Below the pieces are notes generated by a model, which saw nothing but the letters and a program-made list of their open reading frames with translations, did not search any database and had not been told where the DNA came from. Shown here piece by piece: positions 1-6,716 of a stretch of 64,000 nt of DNA (its first letter is position 1; each line of letters opens with the position of its first letter). The position numbers and the translations under genes are program-made. Origin of the DNA: Idiomarinaceae bacterium HL-53 (GTDB lineage: Bacteria > Pseudomonadota > Gammaproteobacteria > Enterobacterales > Alteromonadaceae); assembly GCA_001458075.1 (NCBI GenBank), contig LN899469.1, positions 62,001-126,000 of the forward strand, written 5' to 3'.

Positions 1-751
1 CATAACCAAAGCTTGGGTTGTTGTAGTGCCCGCCAATTCGAGGATCTAAACAAACACCGTCGATAATTTGCTGCGTATTTAACCCATGTACCGCTGCGTA
101 GGTGTCTAGCTCGTTAAAGTAGGCAACTCTCAGCGCTAAATAAGTGTTTGCAAAAAGTTTGATCGCTTCTGCTTCTGTGCTCTCCGTAAATAACAGCTCA
201 ACTTCTTGCTTGATTGCACCTTGCTTTAAAAGGTTCGCAAAGTCTTCCGCACGCTCAGAACGTTCACCGACAATAATACGGCTCGGATGCAAATTGTCGT
301 AAAGCGCCTTACCCTCTCTTAAAAACTCAGGCGAAAATATAATATTTTTAGTTTTAAACCTGTTGCGTACTGATTCCGTGTAACCAACAGGAACCGTCGA
401 CTTGATCACCATGAGGGCTTCTGGGTTTACACTCATCACAGTTTCGATGACTGCTTCCACCGAATTCGTATTGAAATAGTTAGTTTCCGGATCATAATCA
501 GTCGGCGTTGCAATGATAACGATTTCAGCCTCGCGGTAGGCTTCTTTGCCATTCGTGGTTGCATTCAAATACAACGGTTTGTGCTTGAAAAAGTACTCAA
601 TCTCTTGGTCTTCAATGGGAGATTGTTTGTGATTCAGCTGATTCACTTTCTCTTCAACAATGTCGACCGCGGTCACGTAATTATGTTGGGCTAGGAGCAC
701 CGCATTCGACAAGCCAACGTACCCTGTTCCTGCTACTGCGATTTTTCTCAT
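1..751 (-). CDS. ugd: UDP-glucose 6-dehydrogenase, 5' part (runs off the left edge)
   Basis: This gene oxidises UDP-glucose to UDP-glucuronate with two NAD+, a precursor for capsule, LPS or exopolysaccharide. The translated start is [20 protein letters not shown], with the Rossmann GxGYVGL loop at residues 8-13. Family motifs [15 protein letters not shown] and SPEFLREG follow, then [18 protein letters not shown] and the [19 protein letters not shown] stretch, where the window ends. The catalytic cysteine motif (GGYCLPKDT) would come next and is outside the window, so about 250 codons of a usual 390 are visible. The start ATG at 751 was chosen by fit to the family N-terminus. An ops element lies 40 bases upstream and rfaH is the next gene, so this is probably the first gene of an RfaH-controlled polysaccharide operon running leftwards. 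Confidence 0.93.
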   Translation of the reverse strand, partial: MRKIAVAGTGYVGLSNAVLLAQHNYVTAVDIVEEKVNQLNHKQSPIEDQEIEYFFKHKPLYLNATTNGKEAYREAEIVIIATPTDYDPETNYFNTNSVEAVIETVMSVNPEALMVIKSTVPVGYTESVRNRFKTKNIIFSPEFLREGKALYDNLHPSRIIVGERSERAEDFANLLKQGAIKQEVELLFTESTEAEAIKLFANTYLALRVAYFNELDTYAAVHGLNTQQIIDGVCLDPRIGGHYNNPSFGY

Positions 752-790
752 GAATGTTGCTTCTCTGCTTGGTATTTTGTTTTTTCTTTA

Positions 791-804
791 GGCACGCTAC
801 CGCC
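791..804 (-). promoter_or_regulatory. ops (JUMPStart core) element upstream of ugd
   Basis: On the minus strand the sequence reads GGCGGTAGCGTGCC, matching the ops pause element (GGCGGTAGCGTGC) that recruits RfaH to RNA polymerase through the non-template strand. It lies in the leader of ugd, 40 bases before the start codon, where ops sites sit in polysaccharide operons. The presence of rfaH as the neighbouring upstream gene supports the call. Family knowledge: RfaH binding here suppresses pausing and Rho termination downstream. Confidence 0.85.
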
Positions 805-868
805 CGTGGGTTGCGGCTCCCAATGTACCTTAGTTTTGCTCATATTCCCCGGAACATGTCAGTTTCCA

Positions 869-888
869 GGTCAGACTGAAGTCTGACC
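869..888. repeat. Family I REP palindrome between rfaH and ugd
   Basis: GGTCAGACTGAAGTCTGACC forms a 9-bp perfect stem. The flank at about 849-868 (GGAACATGTCAG) matches the spacer of the 83-bp paired elements elsewhere, so this looks like a half element that lost its partner. It lies 10 bases after the rfaH stop and before the ops leader of ugd. It could attenuate transcription out of rfaH, but no T-tract follows, so a terminator role is inferred only. Confidence 0.8.
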
Positions 889-897
889 GAATCGAAC

Positions 898-1389
898 CTA
901 AAGCGCTTTTAACGCTCGTTCCTCTATTTCAATTCTTTGCTGCTTGCCTAGCATGTCTAGCAACACTAGGCATCTTTCTTCGCCCTTTGGCATTTGGTAA
1001 ACAGCTTGCAAGCCTGCAAAAGGGCCTTCGTTTACTTCAACTCTAGAGCCAACCTTAAACTGTGATTCAATTTCGTGTTCGTGATCGATTTCAAATTGTT
1101 TAAATTCGTCAATTACTTGGTTTGGAACAGGTCTAGGTACGCCGCCAAAGCGCACAAATCCATTCACACCTCGTGTACTACGAAGCGCATTAAAATTAGC
1201 TGTTTCCGGATTTAGCTCAATGAAAAGATAGTTAGGAAAGAGTGGCTCATGTACCACAGTTCTTCGACCACGCACGGTTTTCTTGATATGAATACGTGGC
1301 AAACACGTTGCATAACCTTGGTTTTCAACGTTTTCTTTCGCACGCGCTTCCTGCCGTGCTTTGCAGTGTAAAAGGTACCAAGCTGACAT
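898..1389 (-). CDS. rfaH: Transcription antiterminator RfaH
   Basis: RfaH is a NusG paralogue that joins RNA polymerase at ops sites and couples transcription to translation in long horizontally acquired operons. The product is 163 residues (E. coli RfaH is 162). The NGN domain spans about 1-100 and starts MSAWYLLHCKARQEARAKEN, with the PLFPNYLFIEL segment near 49-59. A KOW-type C-terminal domain covers about 112-163 (VGSRVEVNEGPFAGLQAVY), the part that in E. coli refolds from helix to strand. An AGGAA ribosome site precedes the ATG. It is transcribed toward ugd, whose leader carries an ops element, so regulator and probable target are adjacent. A dedicated paralogue for this operon is possible; only a genome search would tell. 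Confidence 0.93.
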   Translation of the reverse strand: MSAWYLLHCKARQEARAKENVENQGYATCLPRIHIKKTVRGRRTVVHEPLFPNYLFIELNPETANFNALRSTRGVNGFVRFGGVPRPVPNQVIDEFKQFEIDHEHEIESQFKVGSRVEVNEGPFAGLQAVYQMPKGEERCLVLLDMLGKQQRIEIEERALKAL

Positions 1390-1464
1390 ACTGCGAAATT
1401 CCTTTCCCTAACTTTCTTACCGGTAGTTTGTTGTCGTTTATTTTGACTACCATTTAGCGAAATG

Positions 1465-1493
1465 ATTGTACGTGATCGAGTAAAAAAGTTAAA
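1465..1493 (-). promoter_or_regulatory. Candidate sigma-70 promoter of rfaH
   Basis: Reading the minus strand, a -35 TTTAAC (1488-1493) and a -10 TACAAT (1465-1470) are separated by 17 bases, about 70 bases upstream of the rfaH start. This is the best promoter-like pair in the 243-base divergent gap between rfaH and the metallo-beta-lactamase gene. Found by eye only. Confidence 0.45.
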
Positions 1494-1632
1494 GCGAACG
1501 ACACACTCAATTGAATGAATTTCGAAAGTTTTGTTAAAGGTTTTCACTTTGTTTACTTATTCACCTATGCTAGGTGTTCTTATCTAGCTTTTTAAATTCA
1601 TAAAACCAAATACTTATGAAAGGAACCTGAAC

Positions 1633-3069
1633 ATGGACGTACAATTTATCCACCACGGCGCTCGCGAGGGCGTTACTGGCTCTTGCCACGAACTTCGTTT
1701 TGCTTCTGGCGATGCGCTGATTGTCGATATCGGCTTGTTTCAAGGCGCAGAAGTGTCGGGTGCAGGCGCGGATTCTAATCAGCAAGAAATTGAATTTCCG
1801 ATTGAGCATATTAAGGCGTTAGTGATTACTCACTGCCATATCGATCATGTTGGGCGGTTGCCTTGGCTGCTTATGACAGGTTTTCGTGGGCCCATTTATT
1901 GTACTGAAGCCACTGCGCACTTGTTGCCTATGGTGATTGAAGATGCGTTAAAAATTGGACTCACACGCGATCGGAAATTGATTGCTGGGGTGTTGGGCGT
2001 GATTGAGCGGCTGTTGGTGCCTGTGGGGTATGATGAATGGGTTAAGGTAGATGCTTTGCCGTGTTCGATAAGGTTTCGGCAGGCGGGGCATATTTTGGGT
2101 TCTGCTTTTGTTGAGGTGCGTGTGCCTCGGTCAGACTTCAGTCTGACCTGTATATCTGGGGATGAAGCGAGACATAGGTCAGACTCAAGTCTGACCGGAG
2201 AAGACGACTTAAAAGTCGTCTTCTCGGGCGACCTAGGCTGCAAAGGCTCCCCTTTGCTCCCTGATCCGGCGCCACTCGAGAGAGCCGATGTATTGGTGCT
2301 TGAAAGCACGTACGGCGATAAAAACCATGAAAACCGAGCAGAGCGCCAGCAGCGTTTACAAACGGTGGTGGAACGATGCGTACGTGATCGAGGAACGGTG
2401 TTGATTCCTGCGTTCAGTATTGGCCGCACCCAAGAACTTTTATATGAGCTTGAAGATATTCTGTACCAATATCAGCAGTCTGATCCCACATGGAAGGACA
2501 TGCTGGTGATTCTCGACTCGCCCATGGCTGCGAAATTTACCGAAAAATATAGAGTGATGCGTGATTTGTGGGATAAAGAGGCAAAATCTCGCATTGCAGA
2601 AGAGCGCCACCCGCTCAATTTTGAGCGCCTACACATAATTGACTCGCACGAAGAGCATCAACGTATTGTGCAATACCTTAAAGAAAGTGGTGATCCTTGC
2701 ATTGTCATTGCTGCAAGCGGTATGTGTACCGGTGGGCGTATGTTGAATTATCTAAAAGCCCTACTCCCCGACCCTCGCACCGATGTTTTGTTCGTGGGGT
2801 ACCAAGCAGCAGGTACGCTAGGACGTGATATTCAAACCTACGGGCCGAAAGGAGGATACGTTGAGCTTGATGATGAGCGCATTTGGATAAAAGCTGGGAT
2901 TCATACCTTAGGTGGCTATTCTGCCCATGCCGACCAGCAGGAATTGATTGATTTTGTGCAAACGGCAGAGCATATCGGTGAGATTCGGTTGGTGCATGGC
3001 GATGCAGAGGCGAAGGCAGTTTTGGCAGAGAAGCTTCGGGGGCTTGGGTACTCGGTAGTGATTCCGTAG
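1633..3069 (+). CDS. MBL-fold/beta-CASP RNA-processing exonuclease-like protein carrying an in-frame REP insertion
   Basis: A metallo-beta-lactamase fold hydrolase of the RNA-processing type (Ysh1/CPSF73-like family). The Zn-binding THCHIDH motif is at residues 66-72. The beta-CASP and RNA-specificity parts follow: VFSGDLG, ESTYGDKNHENRAER, PAFSIGRTQELLYEL, ASGMCTGGRMLNYLKALL and GGYSAHADQQEL. AGGAAC precedes the ATG. Residues about 166-198, between FVEVRVP and the strand leading into VFSGDLG, are encoded by two family I REP palindromes plus a third perfect palindrome, and the reading frame is kept. Bacterial relatives join these two strands by a short loop, so the insert probably forms an added surface loop. 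The stop codon TAG borders a family III palindrome shared with the convergent hipA remnant. The natural substrate is unknown. Confidence 0.88.
   Translation: MDVQFIHHGAREGVTGSCHELRFASGDALIVDIGLFQGAEVSGAGADSNQQEIEFPIEHIKALVITHCHIDHVGRLPWLLMTGFRGPIYCTEATAHLLPMVIEDALKIGLTRDRKLIAGVLGVIERLLVPVGYDEWVKVDALPCSIRFRQAGHILGSAFVEVRVPRSDFSLTCISGDEARHRSDSSLTGEDDLKVVFSGDLGCKGSPLLPDPAPLERADVLVLESTYGDKNHENRAERQQRLQTVVERCVRDRGTVLIPAFSIGRTQELLYELEDILYQYQQSDPTWKDMLVILDSPMAAKFTEKYRVMRDLWDKEAKSRIAEERHPLNFERLHIIDSHEEHQRIVQYLKESGDPCIVIAASGMCTGGRMLNYLKALLPDPRTDVLFVGYQAAGTLGRDIQTYGPKGGYVELDDERIWIKAGIHTLGGYSAHADQQELIDFVQTAEHIGEIRLVHGDAEAKAVLAEKLRGLGYSVVIP
2129..2196. repeat. Pair of family I REP palindromes inside a coding sequence
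   Basis: Two copies, GGTCAGACTTCAGTCTGACC at 2129-2148 and GGTCAGACTCAAGTCTGACC at 2177-2196, are separated by 28 bases instead of the 43-44 in the other pairs. They are read through in frame as RSDFSLT and RSDSSLT within the MBL-fold protein. Confidence 0.9.
2198..2225. repeat. Perfect 28-base palindrome inside the MBL-fold gene
   Basis: A 13-bp perfect stem (GAGAAGACGACTT and its complement) with a 2-base AA loop follows the REP pair directly. It encodes GEDDLKVVFS, so it overlaps the return to conserved protein sequence. Its arms differ from the three REP families. Confidence 0.8.
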
Positions 3070-3090
3070 GTGCTGCATTGCAGCACTTAC
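3066..3090. repeat. Family III palindrome between convergent genes
   Basis: GTGCTGCATTGCAGCAC (3070-3086) is bordered by GTAG on the left and TTAC on the right. The TAG at 3067-3069 is the stop of the MBL-fold gene. The TTA at 3087-3089 is the TAA stop of the convergent hipA fragment. The 8-bp stem could act as a bidirectional terminator. The GTAG foot resembles the tetranucleotide that RAYT enzymes recognise. Confidence 0.8.
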
Positions 3091-3887
3091 TTCAGCTGCT
3101 CACTGTGTGGCTGAATGGCGAGATATTGAATTTCTCTCAACATCCTAAGTTCCCCTGCTTTACTCGAATAATTGGGCGCCGTTTCTAAGCGCCGATATTC
3201 TTGTTCCATCGCCTGCGTTAATTTTTGCACAAGCTCTGTAATTTCCTTTTCCGCAATTTGGCGGCGCAAACCAAAGCGCTCTGCCACTTCGATAAGGTTT
3301 TGTTTTCGCACTTGGCCAAAATACAACGCACTCCCCAATGGCTGCGACAACATTTCATTTTGTGCCTCACCTGTTGGCGCATAAATAGTTGTCGAGAGTA
3401 AATCGTAATGGGGCAATAGCTCAATGTCTTGGTTGCGGTAGCTAAAAGATAGATTTTTTAAATGTGCGTCGCCGTTCCCTACCAAGAAATTAAACACGAG
3501 CCAACGGAAAATCTTGAGTGCTGTAAGACCCTGTGAACGACATAGCTGCTTAAGTTGAAGTAATGTTTCAATGTTACTTTGTCGATATTTCGCTCCAGCA
3601 GATAAAGCCAATAGCTGGCAACCGTCTAACACGTGTATTCGCTCAATCTGAGGTGCTTTTCCTATGCGATCAAATCTCTCCACCAGATAAAACGCTTCTG
3701 GAACATAGTGAATACTCACCTCAGGAACCTGCAGGCCCGCAGCTCTTGCCAGGCGCATGATCGTATATTCGTTTCGTACCGTGAAATAATATAACTCTGG
3801 CTCGGTATGCTCCGGTTTTAAAATATGGGTTGATGCCGCTTGCCCCACCGGCTCGTATAATAAGTCGTCTTGTTGCACCACCAGCAT
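3087..3887 (-). pseudogene. hipA: HipA-family kinase, C-terminal fragment (frame-disrupted hipA)
   Basis: HipA is the serine/threonine kinase toxin of hipBA modules, known in E. coli to phosphorylate glutamyl-tRNA synthetase. This fragment holds the kinase core: STHILKPE, FYLVERFDR, the catalytic-loop motif GNGDAHLKNLSF and the metal-binding HYDLLST motif. It ends with the usual helical C-terminus. The reading frame is -1 relative to the upstream N-terminal fragment, and the two overlap by about 70 bases. The Gly-rich segment (typically S-[IL]-[AS]-G-x-Q-x-K) is reduced to FLAQHKMLVV before the first Met, so some 30-60 residues of a normal HipA seem deleted at the junction. A natural split system (HipS/HipT) was considered, but HipT proteins keep the Gly-rich loop. 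The TAA stop borders a family III palindrome. Confidence 0.72.
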
Positions 3888-4234
3888 TTTATGTTGTGCA
3901 AGGAACTCTTTGGTGGCAGCAGCGTTACTGAACCCGCAGATTCAGCGCCAATGGCCTCGAGAATGCCAAATGCGTCTTCCTTACTTACCTTGATGTCTTT
4001 TACCAACAGCGCTCGTGCTTGCTCTTCGGGTAGCAAGTTGTCGAAAAACCATTGCACAGGGCGAGTAGTTCCCGTGTCGATATGCGTATCTTCTTGTAAC
4101 GGGAGGTAGGGGGTTAGTGGGAATGCGTTTTTTTGCTTTAACCACGATGGCTCATATTGAAACTGCCACAAACCGTTGTTTTCACTTAATACACCGATGT
4201 GTGCATTATTTATAAACACATTGAGCTGACGCAT
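3818..4234 (-). pseudogene. hipA: HipA N-terminal fragment (frame-disrupted hipA)
   Basis: From ATG 4234 (MRQLNVFINNAHIGVLSENN) this matches the N-subdomain 1 of HipA, including LTPYLPLQEDTH, PVQWFFDNLLPEEQAR and EDAFGILEAIGAESAGSVTLLPP. After LLPP the frame is lost. The remaining residues up to the stop at 3818 look like out-of-frame reading of the C-terminal part. The start lies eight bases after the hipB stop, with a GGTGAA ribosome site. An in-frame GTG at 4252 would overlap hipB. Together with the downstream fragment, a -1 shift would give about 382 residues, short of the 410-440 usual for HipA. HipS of HipBST modules is similar in size, so a functional split product is possible but less likely. 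Confidence 0.68.
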
Positions 4235-4241
4235 GGATATT

Positions 4242-4487
4242 TCATTCACCACGCTGAGAGTCCGTAACGCTTTCTGGGAGATCTAAGTACACACGAATAC
4301 CCAGCGTTTCAAGCATCTGTAATGCTTTTTCAAGTTGCACGGTAGGCTTACCATTTTCAAATTGACTCACAAAAGTAAGGCCACTTCCAGCAAGGGAGCC
4401 TGCGGTCACTTGATCAAGCGCTTGGGATTTCCGCGTCTTGCGTGCCCAAGAGCCGATCTCTTTCGCGGAAGACACGTTCACCAGCAT
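4242..4487 (-). CDS. hipB: HipB-like XRE-family antitoxin/repressor
   Basis: This 81-residue helix-turn-helix protein is the antitoxin and autorepressor of the hipBA module. The HTH spans about residues 9-70 (IGSWARKTRKSQALDQVTAG, then SGLTFVSQFENGKPTVQLEKA, LQMLETLGIRVYL), the arrangement seen in HipB. It is the promoter-proximal gene, directly before hipA. Three near-identical palindromes (TTATGC-N4-GCATAA) upstream flank and overlap its promoter and are the expected autoregulatory operators. A GAGGCG ribosome site precedes the ATG. Because hipA is damaged, hipB may persist as an orphan repressor. Confidence 0.85.
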   Translation of the reverse strand: MLVNVSSAKEIGSWARKTRKSQALDQVTAGSLAGSGLTFVSQFENGKPTVQLEKALQMLETLGIRVYLDLPESVTDSQRGE

Positions 4488-4502
4488 ATATTTCGCCTCG
4501 TA

Positions 4503-4522
4503 ATTTATGCGATTGCATAAAT
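4503..4522. promoter_or_regulatory. hip operator O1 (overlaps the -10)
   Basis: ATTTATGCGATTGCATAAAT is a perfect 8+8 palindrome around GATT. It covers the downstream part of the -10 hexamer of the hipB promoter, placed so that bound HipB would block RNA polymerase. Confidence 0.75.
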
Positions 4523-4548
4523 TTAGGCTTCATTTTGTCTTTTGTCAA
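4520..4548 (-). promoter_or_regulatory. Promoter of hipBA
   Basis: Minus-strand -35 TTGACA (4543-4548), spacer of 17 bases, -10 TAAATT (4520-4525). The consensus -35 sits between operators O1 and O2. Transcription would start about 25 bases before the hipB ATG at 4487. Confidence 0.7.
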
Positions 4549-4552
4549 TGGA

Positions 4553-4572
4553 TTTTATGCGATTGCATAAAT
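4553..4572. promoter_or_regulatory. hip operator O2 (upstream of the -35)
   Basis: TTTTATGCGATTGCATAAAT repeats O1 with the same GATT centre, 50 bases away (about five helical turns), and ends four bases from the -35. The spacing would allow two HipB dimers on the same face of the DNA. Confidence 0.7.
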
Positions 4573-4603
4573 TAAGTTGATTCTATGCGTGATTTCTTTG
4601 CTT

Positions 4604-4622
4604 TTTATGCTTTCGCATAAAT
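4604..4622. promoter_or_regulatory. hip operator O3 (variant centre)
   Basis: TTTATGCTTTCGCATAAAT keeps both arms but has TTTC in the centre. It lies about 50 bases beyond O2. A degenerate half site (CTATGCGTGATT) lies between them near 4583. Confidence 0.6.
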
Positions 4623-4624
4623 CT

Positions 4625-4649
4625 GTACGTGCTGCATTGCAGCACTTAC
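4625..4649. repeat. Family III palindrome after the outer-membrane-like gene
   Basis: GTGCTGCATTGCAGCAC (4629-4645) is identical in its core to the copy at 3070. Its TTA border at 4646-4648 is the TAA stop of the minus-strand gene that ends at 4646. Confidence 0.8.
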
Positions 4650-5236
4650 CGAGAGACGATCGCTGGGTATTTGTACCCACTTTCGAAGAAGCTGTACGAG
4701 AACCCAAAATGGAAATAAGGCTCCATTTGCTCAGCGGGTACTATCACGCCGAGTGTGATGCCTAATCCACCACCAAAGCTTAGGTGCGCATTGAGCTCTG
4801 CGAAGGCATAACTGTTACTGGTGCGTTTGTCGCTGGGGAGTCTTGCTCTGCGGCTGTTGCTCGCAGGTTCGAAGTCGATAGGATCGCCAAGATTCCATTT
4901 TGCACTCTCAAACGCTTGGTTCACGGTAAGTGACGCAAGCACCATATCGTCGTAGAAGCTTTTCCAAAAGCCCGCGCCGATACTTGCGGTGAATGCGTCA
5001 AGCTGCACCTCACGGTTTTCTTGAAACGTATTCCAACCTTGCACGTCAATGTCACTGTCTATATCGAAAGTGTGTTTATGGTTACCAATACTGCCTTGCA
5101 CGGTGAAATTGAGCGTGTCGAAATAGCGTTGTACGGAGAGTACGAAGTCGTCACCACTGCCCCAGTAGGCGCCTAAATCGGCGTCGGTTTTGAACTCACC
5201 GTAATGGCCTTCTCGAGTTTCTTGGCCATTTTTCAC
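4646..5236 (-). pseudogene. C-terminal barrel-like part of the upstream lipoprotein, separated by one in-frame TAA
   Basis: The stretch has alternating strand-like sequence with aromatic residues (DLGAYWGSGDDFVLSVQRYF, FHFGFSYSFFESGYKYP), typical of an outer-membrane beta-barrel half. It is in the same frame as the lipoprotein gene ending at 5249: past that TAA the frame reads on as RIPYVKNGQETREG without a break. The only local start is a GTG at 5236 with no ribosome site. I therefore read it as the distal part of one roughly 687-residue protein, cut by a nonsense codon or expressed by readthrough. An independent gene starting at the GTG is the alternative. No family was recognised. Confidence 0.6.
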
Positions 5237-5248
5237 ATAAGGGATGCG

Positions 5249-6709
5249 TTAACTTGCGCTTGGCTCACCGCCTAGCCGTGCAGTGCTAATACCTACTCGC
5301 CAGCCGTGTGAGTATGGCTCTCGGTAGCGCGGCGCTTCATATTGCTGCTCATAAACTTGTTCATTTTGCAGCTCTACTAAGTCTTGGGTAATTTGATAGT
5401 CGGGATCAAAGCCGTTGAGTCCTCGTCTACCGACGCGAATCGCATAAGAGCCGGCTTCTGCAAGCTCTTGGTGAAAGGTGTTGCCATTCGAGGTTTGCCA
5501 ATCATCGCTGTCTCTTCGAAGCTCAATCATGCCTTCTCTATCGTTGACGCTCAGGGCCAGTGAGCCGTATTGCCGTGCTTCTAGCTCTGCGTTTACAAAG
5601 GCAAACGCAGCGCCATTTGGGATTCGTAATGTTTCTTCACGTGCGCGGTAACGCTCTGATCTTATAGAGAGTTGGTAGTTTTGACCGCTTGGTAATGGGT
5701 GACGGTTCGGCGAGCCTAAGCTTTCGTTGTTAATTCGTACGTTGGCGTCTATCGGGTCGAGGTAGAAATACACCATGGCTTCGCTGGCATTGGTCACGGC
5801 GGTTTTGGTGTAGCGGTCGACCTCTTGAAAGCGCTCAATTCTCGAGCCTTCAACGGTAATATCGCCGGTACGCATCACTAATGAGAAGTTTTGATTGATA
5901 TCGTTGAGCGGTACGAATGCCGTGAGGCCATTGCTATCGGTGAGTAACGCTTGTTCTGCACTGTTCATTCTTAGGTAAACGGTTGCCGAGCGTTGTGGCG
6001 TGCCGGTGGCTTCGTGAATGAGGGCGAAGGCTATGCGGTTGCCGTTTTCGTGCAGAATGGGCAAGGCTTTTAACGCTCTTACACTCGCGTCTGCAACCTC
6101 TTTGAAGAAACTTTCGAGATTAGCTTGGCTGCCGTTAGCTGTAATAAAGCTTTCTTTAAGTACGTCGTCTCTACGGGCAATATTGTAGCCTTGCAGCGCG
6201 TTTCTTAACCGTGCGGCGGGCTGAGTACGTTCGATTTGTTCAATTTGGTATACCGCGTTGAGTGCGGGAGCTTTTTGCCGCGCTTGTTGGGTGAGCCTTG
6301 CAACTGTGGGGCGGTCTAGGCGCAGGCGCACATACCAAGTGTTGTCGTTGCGGTTACGTTGCTCGTAATCCACCTGCAAGTTTTCTAGCTCGACGTTCGA
6401 CCAAGAGAACGACGAGGCCACAAACTCGCTCGTAACTTCTTGATCGCTCGTGGCTCTTAAATCTTGTCGAGTCTCGGTGCGCACATTCACCAGTATCATT
6501 TCGGCAAGCTCATCACGCGCGGCCTGTAATGCCCGCTCACGCGTTTCACCGAAACCATGCCCATAAGCAAACCGATCGCTTTGCAAACCAATCGTGGTGA
6601 GTTCATCTCTCGCCGTCGGCCTTTGCTCCGGTTTTGCAGCACAGCCAGTGATGAAAAGCGCCAAAAAAATGATTGGGGTCAGAGGAAAAGATCCTCTGAC
6701 CCCAATCAT
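5249..6709 (-). CDS. LPP20-type lipoprotein with N-terminal REP-encoded signal peptide
   Basis: A 486-residue predicted lipoprotein. From ATG 6709 the signal peptide reads [12 protein letters not shown], then a hydrophobic run to the lipobox LFITGC (Cys 23). Residues about 40-150 resemble the LPP20 domain of the gene upstream (FAYGHGFGETRERALQAARDELAEMI against FYGFGEGVSQDSNLAARQARLNAQAQLAEA). PEGA-like and carboxypeptidase-regulatory-like strands follow (ATVYLRMNSAEQALLTDSNG; ANVRINNESLGSPNRHPLPSG), then the first strand of a barrel-like region just before the stop. Translation is probably coupled to the upstream gene, whose TAG lies seven bases before. A longer start at 6751 exists but precedes the signal peptide. 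The first 14 residues come from a family II REP. Function unknown. Confidence 0.7.
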   Translation of the reverse strand: MIGVRGSFPLTPIIFLALFITGCAAKPEQRPTARDELTTIGLQSDRFAYGHGFGETRERALQAARDELAEMILVNVRTETRQDLRATSDQEVTSEFVASSFSWSNVELENLQVDYEQRNRNDNTWYVRLRLDRPTVARLTQQARQKAPALNAVYQIEQIERTQPAARLRNALQGYNIARRDDVLKESFITANGSQANLESFFKEVADASVRALKALPILHENGNRIAFALIHEATGTPQRSATVYLRMNSAEQALLTDSNGLTAFVPLNDINQNFSLVMRTGDITVEGSRIERFQEVDRYTKTAVTNASEAMVYFYLDPIDANVRINNESLGSPNRHPLPSGQNYQLSIRSERYRAREETLRIPNGAAFAFVNAELEARQYGSLALSVNDREGMIELRRDSDDWQTSNGNTFHQELAEAGSYAIRVGRRGLNGFDPDYQITQDLVELQNEQVYEQQYEAPRYREPYSHGWRVGISTARLGGEPSAS

Positions 6710-6710
6710 T
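6668..6710. repeat. Family II REP at the start of a lipoprotein gene
   Basis: A perfect 19-bp stem (AATGATTGGGGTCAGAGGA and its complement) with a 5-base loop. The outer AATG supplies the presumed start codon of the minus-strand gene, and the stem is translated as [13 protein letters not shown]. As RNA it would bury the start codon in a strong hairpin. Confidence 0.85.
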
Positions 6711-6716
6711 AGTTGT

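Noticed and set aside
1562-1576. CACCTATGCTAGGTG as an operator between rfaH and the MBL-fold gene
   Set aside because: A single 6-bp stem with no second copy nearby and no regulator pointing to it.
1896-2429. 177-codon minus-strand open frame inside the MBL-fold gene
   Set aside because: It lies wholly antisense to conserved motifs of the enzyme and has no recognisable protein features.
3087-4487. An intact HipBST tripartite module
   Set aside because: HipT proteins keep the Gly-rich ATP loop, which is mostly missing here, and the two fragments overlap in different frames.
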